A DNA stretch of 64,000 bases, from contig NZ_CP059164.1 of assembly GCF_013466985.1 (NCBI RefSeq), positions 4,039,001 through 4,103,000 on the forward strand. Direction: 5' to 3'. Source of the stretch: Nocardioides ungokensis (GTDB lineage Bacteria; Actinomycetota; Actinomycetes; Propionibacteriales; Nocardioidaceae). Below the pieces are notes generated by a model. It was not told where the DNA came from, made no database searches, and saw only the letters and a list, made by a program, of their open reading frames with translations. The position numbers and the translations under genes were made by a program. Position 1 is the first letter of the stretch. Every line of letters begins with the position of its first letter. Positions 30,167 through 39,268 of this stretch are shown piece by piece.

Positions 30167-30868
30167 TCAGACCTCGAGACCCATGGAGACGATCGCGTCC
30201 GACACCGCACGGACGGTGGCCCGGTGGCTGCGGGCGTGCCGGCGGATCAGCTCGAAGGCCTCGTCGATCGAGACCTCGTGGGTGGCCGCGACGACCCCCT
30301 TCGCCTGCTCGATGACGGTTCGGGACTCCAGCGCACCCTGCAGCTGCTCGGTCAGCTGCTCCTGCTGCCGCACCTTGGACGCGTTGACCAGGCAGGCGGT
30401 GACCAGGTCGGCCAGGACGACCGCCGCCTCGAGGTCCTCCGGGGGCCAGGAGCGCCGCCCCGACCCGTAGAGACCGACCGCGCCGACCGACTGGTCCATC
30501 AGCCGCAACGGGATCCCGACGGCGGAGCCGAGCCCGCGCACCCGGGCCGCCTCGCAGTACGACGGCCACCGGTCGGCGTACTCCTCGAGGTCGGGGATCG
30601 CCAGCACCTCGCCGGTGCGGAACGCCTGCACGCACGGACCGGTCTGCTCGGCAACCTGGATCTGCTCGAGGGCGTCGACCACGTCCGGGCAGCCCGCGGT
30701 GGACTTCAGGTCGCCGGCCTCGGCGAGGGCCATGCCGGCACCGGCCAGGTCGAAGACCTCGACGAGGCGAGCCACCACGTGCTCGGGCACGGCGTCGACG
30801 TCGTGCGGCGTCAGCAGGCGGCCGCTGAGCTCCGAGACCGTGCGCAGCAAGAGCGAGTGGTCATACAT
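30167..30868 (-). CDS. GAF and ANTAR domain regulator
   Basis: 233 aa. A GAF sensor domain (about 10-150; TGPCVQAFRTGEVLAIPDLE and VGIPLRLMDQSVGAVGLYG) is followed by an ANTAR domain (about 165-228; LQGALESRTVIEQAKGVVAA, then EAFELIRRHARSHRATVRAV). ANTAR proteins bind paired RNA hairpins and prevent transcription termination. Such GAF-ANTAR proteins are numerous in actinobacteria, often without a cognate kinase gene. It diverges from a DosS-like kinase across 310 nt. Confidence 0.92.
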   Translation of the reverse strand: MYDHSLLLRTVSELSGRLLTPHDVDAVPEHVVARLVEVFDLAGAGMALAEAGDLKSTAGCPDVVDALEQIQVAEQTGPCVQAFRTGEVLAIPDLEEYADRWPSYCEAARVRGLGSAVGIPLRLMDQSVGAVGLYGSGRRSWPPEDLEAAVVLADLVTACLVNASKVRQQEQLTEQLQGALESRTVIEQAKGVVAATHEVSIDEAFELIRRHARSHRATVRAVSDAIVSMGLEV

Positions 30869-31178
30869 GCCTCTGTCCCCTGTGGCTCCCCAAGCCCGCC
30901 GGCGCAGCCCAGTTGTCCTCCAGGCGTGGTGCGGATGCGCCGACGTCCCGACGCTACGCCACCGCCGCCTCTTCCAGCAGGTGAGACGGTTCTTTTTGCC
31001 TTCTCAGGGGTAGACGCCCGGGCTACAGTGACAGCATCACCTCCCCGGACCCCGGAGGTCTCGCCCACCTCGGACCCGGTGCGGCAGCCTTGCCTGGAGG
31101 GAGCTCGGGGATGGTCGGTCAGCGTACGACGCACGGATCCATCGAACGCCGCGACCCTCGGCAACGAGAGCGGCGCCG
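30869..31178. other. 310-nt divergent regulatory region
   Basis: No gene is seen between the GAF-ANTAR gene and the DosS-like kinase gene. It holds the possible alternative-sigma promoter at 30988-31013 facing the kinase gene and is less GC-rich around a T5 tract (30991-30998). No clear -10 box for the ANTAR gene was found. Confidence 0.5.
30988..31013 (+). promoter_or_regulatory. Possible SigB/SigF-type promoter
   Basis: GGTTC, a 15-nt spacer and GGGTAG resemble the GTTT-N15-GGGTAT pattern used by stress sigma factors of the SigB/SigF group. It points to the DosS-like kinase, with a leader of about 160 nt. Confidence 0.35.
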
Positions 31179-33370
31179 ATGGTGACCGACAGCGCGCAGC
31201 GGCACCTCACGTCCGGTCCCCATCCCGACACCGGCCGCTCTCGGAGCACAGCAGTGCTCGACCGCGACGGAGTCGTGGTCGCCGTCAACGAGGCCTGGCA
31301 GGCGTTCTGCCGGGACAACGCCGGCGACCTCACCGGGTGCGGGCCCGGCGCGAACTACCTCGAGGTCTGCACGGCCGCCGGTGACGACCCCGTCGCCAGG
31401 CACGCCGCCTCGATGGTGCGCAAGGCGCTGCGTGGCGACCTGCAGGCCCCCGCCACGCTGCTCACGCCGTGCGCGGCGCCCGGGACGTCGGGCTGGTTCG
31501 ACATGGAGGTGGCCTCGCGGCAGGCCCCCGACGGAACCTGCGACGGGGCGTCGTCAGCTTCTCCGAGCGGGTGGACCTCGGCGCCGCCCGGTCGCGCGAC
31601 GTCCTGCCCTGGGCGGCCGCCCAGCCGGCCACGCCGGCCACGCCGGCCCGCCAGGCCCGGGAGGGCACCACTGTCGCCAGCTCTCGTGAGCTGCTGACCT
31701 TCCCCGACGTGCCCCGGCTCGAGCTGGAGGAGAGCATCGTCCAGCTCACCGAGCGCGCGACCGACGTGCTCCAGGCGCAGGGGCGCCTGCGCGAGCTGCT
31801 CCGCGCCAACGCGCTGGTCACCGCCGACCTGAAGCTGGAGGTCGTGCTGCGCCGGGTCGTCCACGCCGGGAGGGACCTGGTCGGAGCCCGGTACGCCGCG
31901 CTGGGCGTGCTGGGCGAGGACTGCGTGGTCGACCGCTTCGTCCGGGCCGGCAGCCCGCCCGCGCCTGTGGAGCCCCTCAGCCCACCGCCCGCCGATGCCG
32001 GCATCCTCGGACTCCTGATCGAGGAGCCCGGGCCCGTGAGGCTGCGCGAGGTCGCCATAGCGCCGTCCTCGCTCGGCTTCGCCGGCAGCCAGACCGAGGT
32101 GAGCAGCCTTCTCGCCGTCCCGATCCGGGTGCGGGGGGCGGCCTTCGGCTACTTCTACCTGGTCGAGAGCGGCCGGGGCGAGTTCAGCGACGAGGACGAG
32201 CAGCTGATCACCAGCCTGGCCCGGACCGCCGCGGTCGCCATCGAGAACGCCAAGCTCTACGAGGACTCCGAGCGTCGGCGCCGCTGGCAGTCGGTCACGA
32301 CCGACGCCACCCAGTCGCTGTTCGCGGGCGACCACGACCGCCCCATGGGCGTCGTCCTGCAGGGCGCGATGGTGGGCGCCGAGGCGGACCTCGCCTCGTT
32401 CGCCGACCTCGACGAGGACGACGTCGTCGCGGAGCTCGTGGAGGGCGAGCTCGCGGAGGTGCTGGCGGGACGGCACGTCCCGATCGCCCGGAGCATCCTC
32501 CGGCCGGTGCTGGAGCAGGGCGCCCCGTTGCTGGTGGAGAACTACGGCCGGCGTGAGGACATCGACGAGATCACGGACCCGCCGATCACCTCGATGATCG
32601 CCGTCCCGCTGATGCGCGGGCAGCTGGTCGTCGGCGCGATCGTGCTCGCCCGGCTGCAGGGGCGACGGCCCTTCGACCGCACCGACGTCGAGCAGCTCGA
32701 GGCGTACGTCGGCCACGCCGGTGTCGCGCTCGAGCTGAACCAGTCCCGTGCCGACCAGGCGGCCCTGGCCGTGCTGCGCGAGCACCAGCGGATCGCGGCC
32801 GACCTGCACGACCACGTCATCCAGGAGCTGTTCGCCACCGGGATGGCCATGCAGGGCATGGTCCACCGGACCCACGACCCCGACAACCAGGCGAAGCTGG
32901 TGGAGTTCGTCGACGCGATCGACGCCACCATCCGCCGGATCCGGACCACGATCTTCCGCCTCAACCGCGCGCCGTACGGCGGGGGCAGCCTGAAGGAGCG
33001 GTTGCTCTCGGTGGTCGAGGACGCACGCCCGGCCCTCGGTTTCACCGCTCACGCCGAGTTCTCCGGCCCACTCGACCAGGCCGTCCCCGACGAGCTGGCC
33101 GACCACGTGGTCGCGGTGGCGCGCGAGGCCCTGTCCAACGCCGCGCGGCACTCCGGGGCGACCAGCGTGCGGCTGCTGGTGCAACTGTCCGGCGACACGG
33201 TGACCCTGGACGCGATCGACGACGGCCGGGGCATCGGGGAGCCGACCCGCTCCAGCGGGCTGGCCAACCTCGAGCGCCGGGCGAGGGACCACCACGGCTC
33301 CATGGAGGTCACCCAGCCGGCCAAGGGCGGCACCCACCTGCACTGGGTCGCCCGGATCGAGAGGCCGTAG
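31179..33370 (+). CDS. DosS/DevS-like sensor histidine kinase (frameshifted)
   Basis: About 730 aa after repair of one break near 31545. Domains in order: a PAS-like N-terminus (TAVLDRDGVVVAVNEAWQAF), two GAF domains (about 200-350 and 370-520), a HisKA_3 dimerisation domain with ADLHDHVIQELFATGMAMQG (His near 541) and a HATPase_c domain (REALSNAARHSGAT, DDGRGIGEP). The GAF-GAF-HisKA_3 layout is that of the redox/oxygen sensors DosS and DosT of mycobacteria. No DevR-type response regulator is adjacent, so it is an orphan here. It ends 8 nt from the convergent cydB. Confidence 0.87.
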
Positions 33371-33378
33371 GCCCGGGC

Positions 33379-34416
33379 TCAGTGCCGCGTCGTCTGCGCG
33401 GTCGGGTGCTCGTCCGGGTGTTCGGTCCAGCGCTCTGACTGCGTCAGCCAGTAGAGGTAGGCCAGCGCCGGCAGCACCACCACGGCCGCGAGCCCGACCG
33501 CGACGAGGAGGGCGACCAGGGTGCTGGTGGCGCCGGCGGCGTCGACGATGGTGACCTGGTCGACGAGCAGCCACGGGTACTGGCCGACTCCCCAGCCGCA
33601 GACCACGCTCGCCACGGCGACCAGCGCGGTCAGCCGGGCCACCGAGAACCGGCGGACCACCAGCAGCCACAGGGTGGCCGCGCCTGTCAGGCCGGACAGC
33701 ACGATCAGCGGCGCCGCCTTGCCGGTGAGCCCTGCGCTCAGGGTCGGTGCGTCGTGCTCGAGCGGGACCAGCGCGGCGAAGACGACCAGGCCGGTCGCCA
33801 CTCCCACGACCAGGGTGCGCAGCCGGAGCTGGGTGGCCAGCGCCGCGTGCCCGTTGCGGTCCGCGTCGGAGACGAGGAAGACACCCGCCAGGAAGGCGCA
33901 GGTGCCGACCGCGATGACGCCCCCGAAGACGGAGGTGGGGTTGAGCCACGAGCTCCACAGGTCGCCGCTGCCGGACGCCGGCACCCGCCCCGAGGCGATG
34001 GCGCCCGCGACGGTGCCGAGGAAGAACGGCGTGATCAGCGAGGAGGCGGCGAAGACGACCCCGAAGAGCTGCGCCTGGCCGAGCGTGGCGGCGTACTTGC
34101 GGAAGGCGAAGCTGGCGCCGCGGAGCACGATCCCGAGCAGGGCGAGCACGAGGGGCACGAACAGCGTGCTCATCGTCGCGGCGAAGGAGACGGGGAAGGC
34201 GGTCCACCAGGTGACGAGCACGAAGATCAGCCAGACGTGGTTGGCCTCCCACACCGGCCCGATGCTGTGGTCGATCAGCGTGCGCAGCTCGGCGCCGCGG
34301 GCGCTGCCGCCGGCGGTCAGGTCGAAGTAGCCGGACCCGAAGTCGGCCCCGCCGAAGAGCGCGTAGGCGAGCACGGCGACGAACATCGCGGCCGCCACCG
34401 CCACGGCCAGGCTCAT
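33379..34416 (-). CDS. cydB: Cytochrome bd oxidase subunit II
   Basis: 345 aa, eight or nine membrane segments. ALFGGADFGSGYFDLTAG near the start, IGPVWEANHVWLIFVLVTWW and AFPVSFAATMSTLFVPLVLAL are characteristic. With CydA it forms the high-affinity quinol oxidase used at low oxygen. ATG 34416 overlaps the cydA stop (ATGA). No cydC or cydD gene follows in the window; the next gene downstream is the convergent DosS-like kinase. Confidence 0.96.
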   Translation of the reverse strand: MSLAVAVAAAMFVAVLAYALFGGADFGSGYFDLTAGGSARGAELRTLIDHSIGPVWEANHVWLIFVLVTWWTAFPVSFAATMSTLFVPLVLALLGIVLRGASFAFRKYAATLGQAQLFGVVFAASSLITPFFLGTVAGAIASGRVPASGSGDLWSSWLNPTSVFGGVIAVGTCAFLAGVFLVSDADRNGHAALATQLRLRTLVVGVATGLVVFAALVPLEHDAPTLSAGLTGKAAPLIVLSGLTGAATLWLLVVRRFSVARLTALVAVASVVCGWGVGQYPWLLVDQVTIVDAAGATSTLVALLVAVGLAAVVVLPALAYLYWLTQSERWTEHPDEHPTAQTTRH

Positions 34417-35822
34417 CGCCCGGCTCCCTCGGGCAGCGCCGCCTCGGGGCCGTAGGGGCTCGGCAGGTCCTCCTCGCCGGCGCGCCAGCGTCGCGCCATC
34501 GAGCGGAGCACGACGTAGGCGCCGGCGGTCATGCCGGCGTAGACCAGCAGCACGGCGCTGAAGGTCCACCAGAGCCCGCCGTTGTCGCCGGCCGCGTCGA
34601 CGGTGCGCAGCACGCCGTAGACCGTCCACGGCTGGCGGCCGACCTCGGTGGCGATCCAGCCCATCTCGAGGGCGATGATCGCGAGCGGGCCGGCCACCAC
34701 GCAGAACCGCAGGAACCAGCGCTGCTGCGTCAGGTCCCGGCCGCGCCAGCGGGCGAGCCAGAACACCAGCACCGCCAGCGCGAGCAGGGTGCCGATGCCG
34801 ACCATCGACTGGAACGCGATGTGCGTGATGTTGACCGGCGGCCGGTTGGCGACGGGGATGGTGTCCATGCCCTGCACGGGCGTGGTGAACGAGTTGCGCG
34901 CGATGATCGAGCCCAGCAGCGGGATGTCGATGGAGCCGCGGACGTGCCCGTCGATGAGCAGCCCGCCGAGCCTCAGCGGCGAGGGGCTGTCGGTGTGCTG
35001 CGCGAGCTCGAACGCCGCCAGCTTGGCGGGCTGGGTGGTGGCGACGCGGAGGCCGAGCACGTGCCCGATCAGCGGCTGGGCCAGCGCGGCGACGGTGGCG
35101 AACGTGAAGGGCACCGCGAAGCCGAGCCGGTGGTGCTCGTCGCGACGCCCGCGCAGCAGGCCCGCGGCGTACACGCCGGAGACGACGAAGCCCACCAGCA
35201 TGAAGGCGCCCACCCACATGTGCGCGAACTGCAGCCACACGCCGTCGTTGAACATCGCGCGCCAGGGGTGCACGTCGGTGACGCGGCCGTCGACGATGCG
35301 GAAGCCGGTGGGGTTGTTCATCCAGGCGTTGACCGAGATGACGCAGAAGGTGCCGAAGACGCCGGCGGCGGCCATGGGCAGCAGGGTGAGCAGGTGCTGG
35401 CGCGGTGGCATCCGGCCCCAGCCGTAGAGGTAGATGCCGAGGAAGATCGCCTCGACGAAGAACGACATCCCCTCGAACGCGAACGGCAGCCCGAGCACGT
35501 CACCGAAGCGGCCCATCAGCCCCGGCCACAGCAGGCCCATCTCGAAGCTGAGCACCGTGCCGGACACCGCGCCGATCGCGAAGAGGACCGCCGAGACCTT
35601 GGCCCAGCGCTGGGCGAGGCCGAGCGCGACCGGGTCGTCCTTGACGATGCCCCGGCGGTGGACGACGAAGATCATCGTCGGGAAGGCGACCCCGAAGCAG
35701 GCCAGGATGATGTGCCAGCCCAGCGAGACCGCCATCTGCTCCCGGGCCGGCATCAACCCCGCGGGGACGTCGGTGGCGAGCAGGGTGACGAGGGTGGTCA
35801 GGGGTGCGGTGGAGGGGAGCAC
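34413..35822 (-). CDS. cydA: Cytochrome bd oxidase subunit I
   Basis: 469 aa, nine membrane segments. AVSLGWHIILACFGVAFPT carries the haem b595 histidine (His37; His19 in E. coli), EMGLLWPGLMGRFGDVLG and the GRQPW motif in TEVGRQPWTVYGVLRT are typical. The quinol-binding Q loop is of the short type. GTG 35822 is the likely start. A Rex-like operator lies 63-80 nt upstream, linking expression to the NADH/NAD+ ratio, as shown for the cyd operon of Streptomyces coelicolor. Confidence 0.97.
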   Translation of the reverse strand: MLPSTAPLTTLVTLLATDVPAGLMPAREQMAVSLGWHIILACFGVAFPTMIFVVHRRGIVKDDPVALGLAQRWAKVSAVLFAIGAVSGTVLSFEMGLLWPGLMGRFGDVLGLPFAFEGMSFFVEAIFLGIYLYGWGRMPPRQHLLTLLPMAAAGVFGTFCVISVNAWMNNPTGFRIVDGRVTDVHPWRAMFNDGVWLQFAHMWVGAFMLVGFVVSGVYAAGLLRGRRDEHHRLGFAVPFTFATVAALAQPLIGHVLGLRVATTQPAKLAAFELAQHTDSPSPLRLGGLLIDGHVRGSIDIPLLGSIIARNSFTTPVQGMDTIPVANRPPVNITHIAFQSMVGIGTLLALAVLVFWLARWRGRDLTQQRWFLRFCVVAGPLAIIALEMGWIATEVGRQPWTVYGVLRTVDAAGDNGGLWWTFSAVLLVYAGMTAGAYVVLRSMARRWRAGEEDLPSPYGPEAALPEGAGR

Positions 35823-35884
35823 GGCCTCGACGGTACGTCGCGTCCGGTGCCCGCCCGAGGGGCCCGGGCGTGATCATCCAGACT

Positions 35885-35902
35885 TTGTGAATCTTTTCAC
35901 GA
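35885..35902 (-). promoter_or_regulatory. Rex operator upstream of cydAB
   Basis: TTGTGAATCTTTTCACGA matches the Rex consensus TTGTGAAnnnnTTCACAA at all but one of the 14 fixed positions. Rex represses cyd genes when NADH is low and releases DNA when NADH rises. Its place just upstream of cydA fits this role. Confidence 0.75.
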
Positions 35903-35927
35903 GGGGTCTCGTGGTGGGTGATTTTGT

Positions 35928-36011
35928 TGCAGGAGTCCCCGGCTGGCCGGTGACTCCTGTGCTTGTCGGCCATTGCAGCGGCCGACAAGCACCAGTTCTG
36001 GCCGACAACCC
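35928..36011. repeat. 84-bp structured repeat, family R2, copy 2
   Basis: Starts TTGCAGGAGTCCCCGGCTGG and ends CTGGCCGACAACCCC, about 87% identical to 13367-13450 over the full length. It lies between the cydA control region and the end of the pyrimidine reductase gene. Internal inverted repeats (GTCGGCCA with TGGCCGAC) indicate a folded RNA or DNA structure. Confidence 0.85.
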
Positions 36012-36033
36012 CCGCGATCCCGGGCCGGGGAGG

Positions 36034-36699
36034 TCAGGCGAGCAGCCAGCGGCCGAGCAGGGTGCCGTCCTCCTCGAGGAGGGTGTGCAGGGTCAGCGGT
36101 ACGTCGATCGGCGGGCCGTCGGTGATCCGCGGGTGCGTGCCCGCGACCAGCCGCGGGACGAGCGTGCAGGTCAGCTCGTCGGCGACCCCCTGGGCGACCA
36201 GGTCGCGCAGCAGGTGGGGGCCGCCCTCGCAGAGGATGTTGCCCCAGCCGCGGTCGACCAGCGTGGTGCGCAGGGCCGCGAGGTCGACCCGGTGGGAGCC
36301 GAGCACGAGCACCTGGTCGTCGCCGAGGAGCGCGCGGGCCTCGTCGAGGTGGTCGGCCTGCGCGCAGGTCGCCATCAGCACCAGGCCGGGTTCGGCGCCG
36401 CGCAGCTTCTCGGGCACCTCGGCGTGCCGGCTGACCAGGACGATCGGCGTGCTGACCGGCCCGTAGCCCTCGGTCCGCGCCGTACCTGCGCCCACGACGA
36501 TGACGTCGGCGATCCGGCGCAGCGTGTCGAAGACCTTCTTGTCCGCGGCGTTGTTGATCGAGCCGCTGCGCCCCGAGTCGCCGGTGGCGGACCCGTCGAC
36601 GGTGCTGACCATGTTGACGCGCAGCCACGGCGTGGCCGGCGGGGCGTAGAGCTCCGCCAGGTCGTCGTCGCCCACTAGGCCGTCGTGCGCAGCACCCAT
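36034..36699 (-). CDS. Pyrimidine reductase/dihydrofolate-reductase-like protein (RibD C-terminal family)
   Basis: 221 aa. TPWLRVNMVSTVDGSATGDS is the N-terminal signature of RibD reductase domains, followed by DKKVFDTLRRIADVIVVGAG, the NADPH-binding VLGSHRVDL region and GWGNILCEGGPHLLRDLVAQ. The deaminase domain of full RibD is absent. It may reduce a riboflavin precursor or another pterin/pyrimidine. Start ATG 36699 overlaps the upstream stop as TGATG; ATG 36711 would overlap more. It is the last gene of a four-gene operon from gpgS. Confidence 0.82.
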   Translation of the reverse strand: MGAAHDGLVGDDDLAELYAPPATPWLRVNMVSTVDGSATGDSGRSGSINNAADKKVFDTLRRIADVIVVGAGTARTEGYGPVSTPIVLVSRHAEVPEKLRGAEPGLVLMATCAQADHLDEARALLGDDQVLVLGSHRVDLAALRTTLVDRGWGNILCEGGPHLLRDLVAQGVADELTCTLVPRLVAGTHPRITDGPPIDVPLTLHTLLEEDGTLLGRWLLA

Positions 36700-37287
36700 C
36701 AGGACCCGCATGTCCACCTCATCACCCAGTACTGCACCCCGAACGGGTCGTCGTCGTAGAGCGTCTCCCCGCGCCCAGGTCGGGCAGGCCGCCCAGCTCG
36801 ACCAGCGGCCCGGCCGTCGCCCAGAGCTCGTCGGCCAGCCCGAGGTCGATCGCGCGCAGCGACTCCGAGCGGCCCTCGCGCAGGCTCCGGCCGAGCTCGG
36901 CGTCGAAGCCGGCCGCCCGCTGGTCGAGGTGCCCGGGCGCCTTCTCGGTCCGCTTGGCCGAGCCGTTGCCGACCACGAGGTACGACGCCGGCTCGCCGCC
37001 GTCCCGCTGCCCGAGGGCGGGCGACCCGACGGCGGCCAGCAGGTGCTCGGCGACCGGCGGCCCTGGGCGTCGGCCACGATCTCGACCGGCCCCTCCAGCC
37101 ACCCCACCGCCTTCTCGCACGCGGCTCGCAGCTCGGCGACGGGGTCGCTCAGCCCGGCGTACTCCGGCAGCAGGGCCAGCACCCCCGGCACCAGCACGAC
37201 CTGTGGGGTAGTCCGTGACGTTTCTGCTGTGGACAGCGCGTTTCCCACAGCAGGAACGTCACGGACTACCGAAGGCTCTTCGCTCAC
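36699..37287 (-). CDS. LigB-like (class III extradiol dioxygenase B-fold) protein with repeat-derived N-terminus, two frameshifts
   Basis: About 196 aa after two single-base repairs in C or G runs (near 37058 and 36770; the total then fits whole codons). VVLVPGVLALLPEYAGLSDP and AEHLLAAVGSPALGQ followed by ASYLVVGNGSAKRTEKAPGH resemble the extradiol-dioxygenase-III-B-like family (Rv2728c type, by memory). GTG 37287 overlaps the folP stop (GTGA) and has GGGGG upstream, but then residues 7-30 are encoded by repeat R1. A GTG at 37197 would exclude the repeat. Function unknown. Confidence 0.65.
37207..37270. repeat. 64-bp palindromic repeat, family R1, copy 2, in-frame in a gene
   Basis: Arms of 26 nt (37207-37232 and 37245-37270) match at 25 positions around a 12-nt loop. 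It begins GGTAGTCCGTGACGTTTCTG like copy 1 at 420. On the minus strand it reads openly in the LigB-like frame as VVRDVPAVGNALSTAETSRT and on. Confidence 0.92.
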
Positions 37288-38147
37288 TGCAACCCCCGGA
37301 TCGCTCGCGCCGGCAGCCGGCGGCCGGCGATGGTGTTGACCATGTCGACGACCTGCCGGGTCTCGACGACCTCGTGCACCCGGTAGATCCGGGCGCCGGC
37401 GAGGGCGCAGACCGCGGTGGCGGCGAGGGTGCCGGTGAGCCGCTCGCCGACGGGCAGGTCGAGGGTCTCGCCGACGAAGTCCTTGTTGGACAGCGACACC
37501 AGCACCGGCCAGCCGGTGTCGACCATCTCGCCGAGCCGGCGGGTCAGCTCGAGGGAGTGGAAGGTGTTCTTGCCGAAGTCGTGGGCGGGGTCGATCACCG
37601 CGCTGCGCGGGTCGACGCCCGCGGCGACGGCGCGCTCGGCGTACGCGACGGTGTCGGCGATCGCGGCGGCGACCACGTCGTCGTACTCGATCCGGTAGGG
37701 GCGGGTCCGCGGCGTCACGCCCCCGGTGTGGGTGCAGATGATCGCGGCGCCGTGGGCCGCGGCGACGTCGACGAGCTCGGGGTCGGCGCCGCCCCAGGCG
37801 TCGTTGAGCACGTCGGCCCCGGCCTCGCAGGCCGCGCGGCCGACCTCGGCGCGCCAGGTGTCGACCGAGATGACGAGGTGGGGATGGGCGTCGCGGACGC
37901 GGGCGACGAAGTCGACCACCCGGGCCTTCTCCTCGGCCGCGTCGATCTCCACGCCGGGGGCGGCCTTGATGCCGCCGATGTCGACGATCTCGGCGCCCTG
38001 CTCGACGACCGTGGCGACGCGCTCGAAGGCCTTGTCCTCGGCCCAGGTGGCGCCCTTGTCGTAGAAGGAGTCGGGGGTCCGGTTGACGATCGCCATCATC
38101 AGGGTGGCGTCGTCGGCGAACTCGTGCCGGCCCAGCTTGAGGGTCAT
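37284..38147 (-). CDS. folP: Dihydropteroate synthase family protein (FolP2 type)
   Basis: 287 aa TIM-barrel. MAIVNRTPDSFYDKGATWAE differs from the NVTPDSFSDGG of housekeeping FolP and is typical of the actinobacterial FolP2 group; DIGGIKAAPG, SVDTWRAEV, NDAWGGADPEL and DPAHDFGKNTFHSLEL follow. In mycobacteria folP2 is next to gpgS, as here. FolP2 proteins may not make dihydropteroate; the true role is uncertain. ATG 38147 overlaps the gpgS stop (ATGA) and its own stop overlaps the LigB-like start (GTGA). Confidence 0.88.
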   Translation of the reverse strand: MTLKLGRHEFADDATLMMAIVNRTPDSFYDKGATWAEDKAFERVATVVEQGAEIVDIGGIKAAPGVEIDAAEEKARVVDFVARVRDAHPHLVISVDTWRAEVGRAACEAGADVLNDAWGGADPELVDVAAAHGAAIICTHTGGVTPRTRPYRIEYDDVVAAAIADTVAYAERAVAAGVDPRSAVIDPAHDFGKNTFHSLELTRRLGEMVDTGWPVLVSLSNKDFVGETLDLPVGERLTGTLAATAVCALAGARIYRVHEVVETRQVVDMVNTIAGRRLPARAIRGLQ

Positions 38148-39068
38148 TCGGCGAACCCCGAGGCGGGTGGGCGCTCCCCCACGGGTACGACGCGGTCCAC
38201 GGGCTCGATGCCATCGCCGACGGGGTGGTACTGGCGCAGCACGACGTCGCGGTGGTCGAGGGGGTCGCGCGCGCCACGCCGCAGCTGGGCCGCGGCCACG
38301 ATCTGGGTCGCCATCGCGCCGAGGTCGCGCAGCGCCTGGTGCCGGTGGGCACGCCGACCCAGGTCGACCTGCGCGATCGCGTCGAGACCGACGAGTCCGA
38401 CGGTGTCGACCAGCGCGGCGAGCTCGACGGCGTACCCGGTCGGCACGTGCAGGCGCTCGAAGAGCGAGCGCCGCACCGCCCACTCCCCCGCCAGCGGCTG
38501 CACCAGCCCGGACAGCTCGGGGAAGTCGAGCGCGATCAGCGGGCGGGCGACCAGCTCGGTCACCCGGCCGCCCTCGAAGCGGGCCACGTCGTCGCCCTGC
38601 ACCATCGGCCGCTCGTAGAACCCCTTGACCAGCGCAACGTCGGGGCGGGTCAGCAGCGGGCCGAGCAGGCCGGGCACGAAAGTGGGTGTCCCAGTCGACG
38701 AGGTCGGCGTCCATGAAGACCAGGACGTCGCCGGTGGTGACGAAGAGCGACTTCCACATCGCCTCGCCCTTGCCCGACACCGAGCCGAGGTCGGGGCGGA
38801 TCTCGGCGGACCGGTGCACGACCGCGCCCGCGTCGGTCGCGACGGCGTACGTGTCGTCGGTCGAGTCGGAGTCGATGACCACGATCTCGTCGAGGAGCTT
38901 GACGGTGTCGACCAGCGCCTCGCGGACGCGGGTGACGACGTCGCCGACGGTGGCGGCCTCGTTGCGGGCGGGCACGACGAGGCTCACCGTCGTGGCCCCC
39001 TTGGCGGCGAGCAGGTCGTCGAGCGACCAGTCGTCCCAGTGTTGGGTGTTGGCCTCGAACCAGCTCAT
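38144..39068 (-). CDS. gpgS: Glucosyl-3-phosphoglycerate synthase (frameshifted)
   Basis: About 307 aa after removing one extra T near 38690. A GT-A (GT81) enzyme that makes glucosyl-3-phosphoglycerate, precursor of methylglucose lipopolysaccharide or glucosylglycerate. VSLVVPARNEAATVGDVVTR binds UDP-glucose, VFMDADLVDWDTHF holds the metal-binding DxD, and LVKGFYERPM and LAGEWAVRRSLFERLHVPTG are typical. The break separates DADLVDWDTHF from VPGLLGPLLTRPD. MSWFEANTQHWDDW (ATG 39068) is the start. First gene of the operon with folP. Confidence 0.9.
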
Positions 39069-39268
39069 CGGAGCCCCCACGTCCATGTGCCGAGCGTATC
39101 GGGGCCGGGTTCGGCGCCTTCAGCGCGTGCCGTCCGGGCGTTGCCCTGGTCCGGTCCGGCGCGGCGGACCCCTCCCCAAAACCACCCGACGGTGGCAGCA
39201 TGACCGGGCGACGCCGACCCGGCCGTCGCCGGACCACGGGCCACGAGCCCACACACGGAGGAGTCTCG

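Noticed and set aside
36699..37287. Programmed ribosomal frameshifting in the LigB-like gene
   Set aside because: Both breaks are one-base losses in C or G runs like those in many unrelated genes of the window; no slippery heptamer with a downstream pseudoknot is evident.
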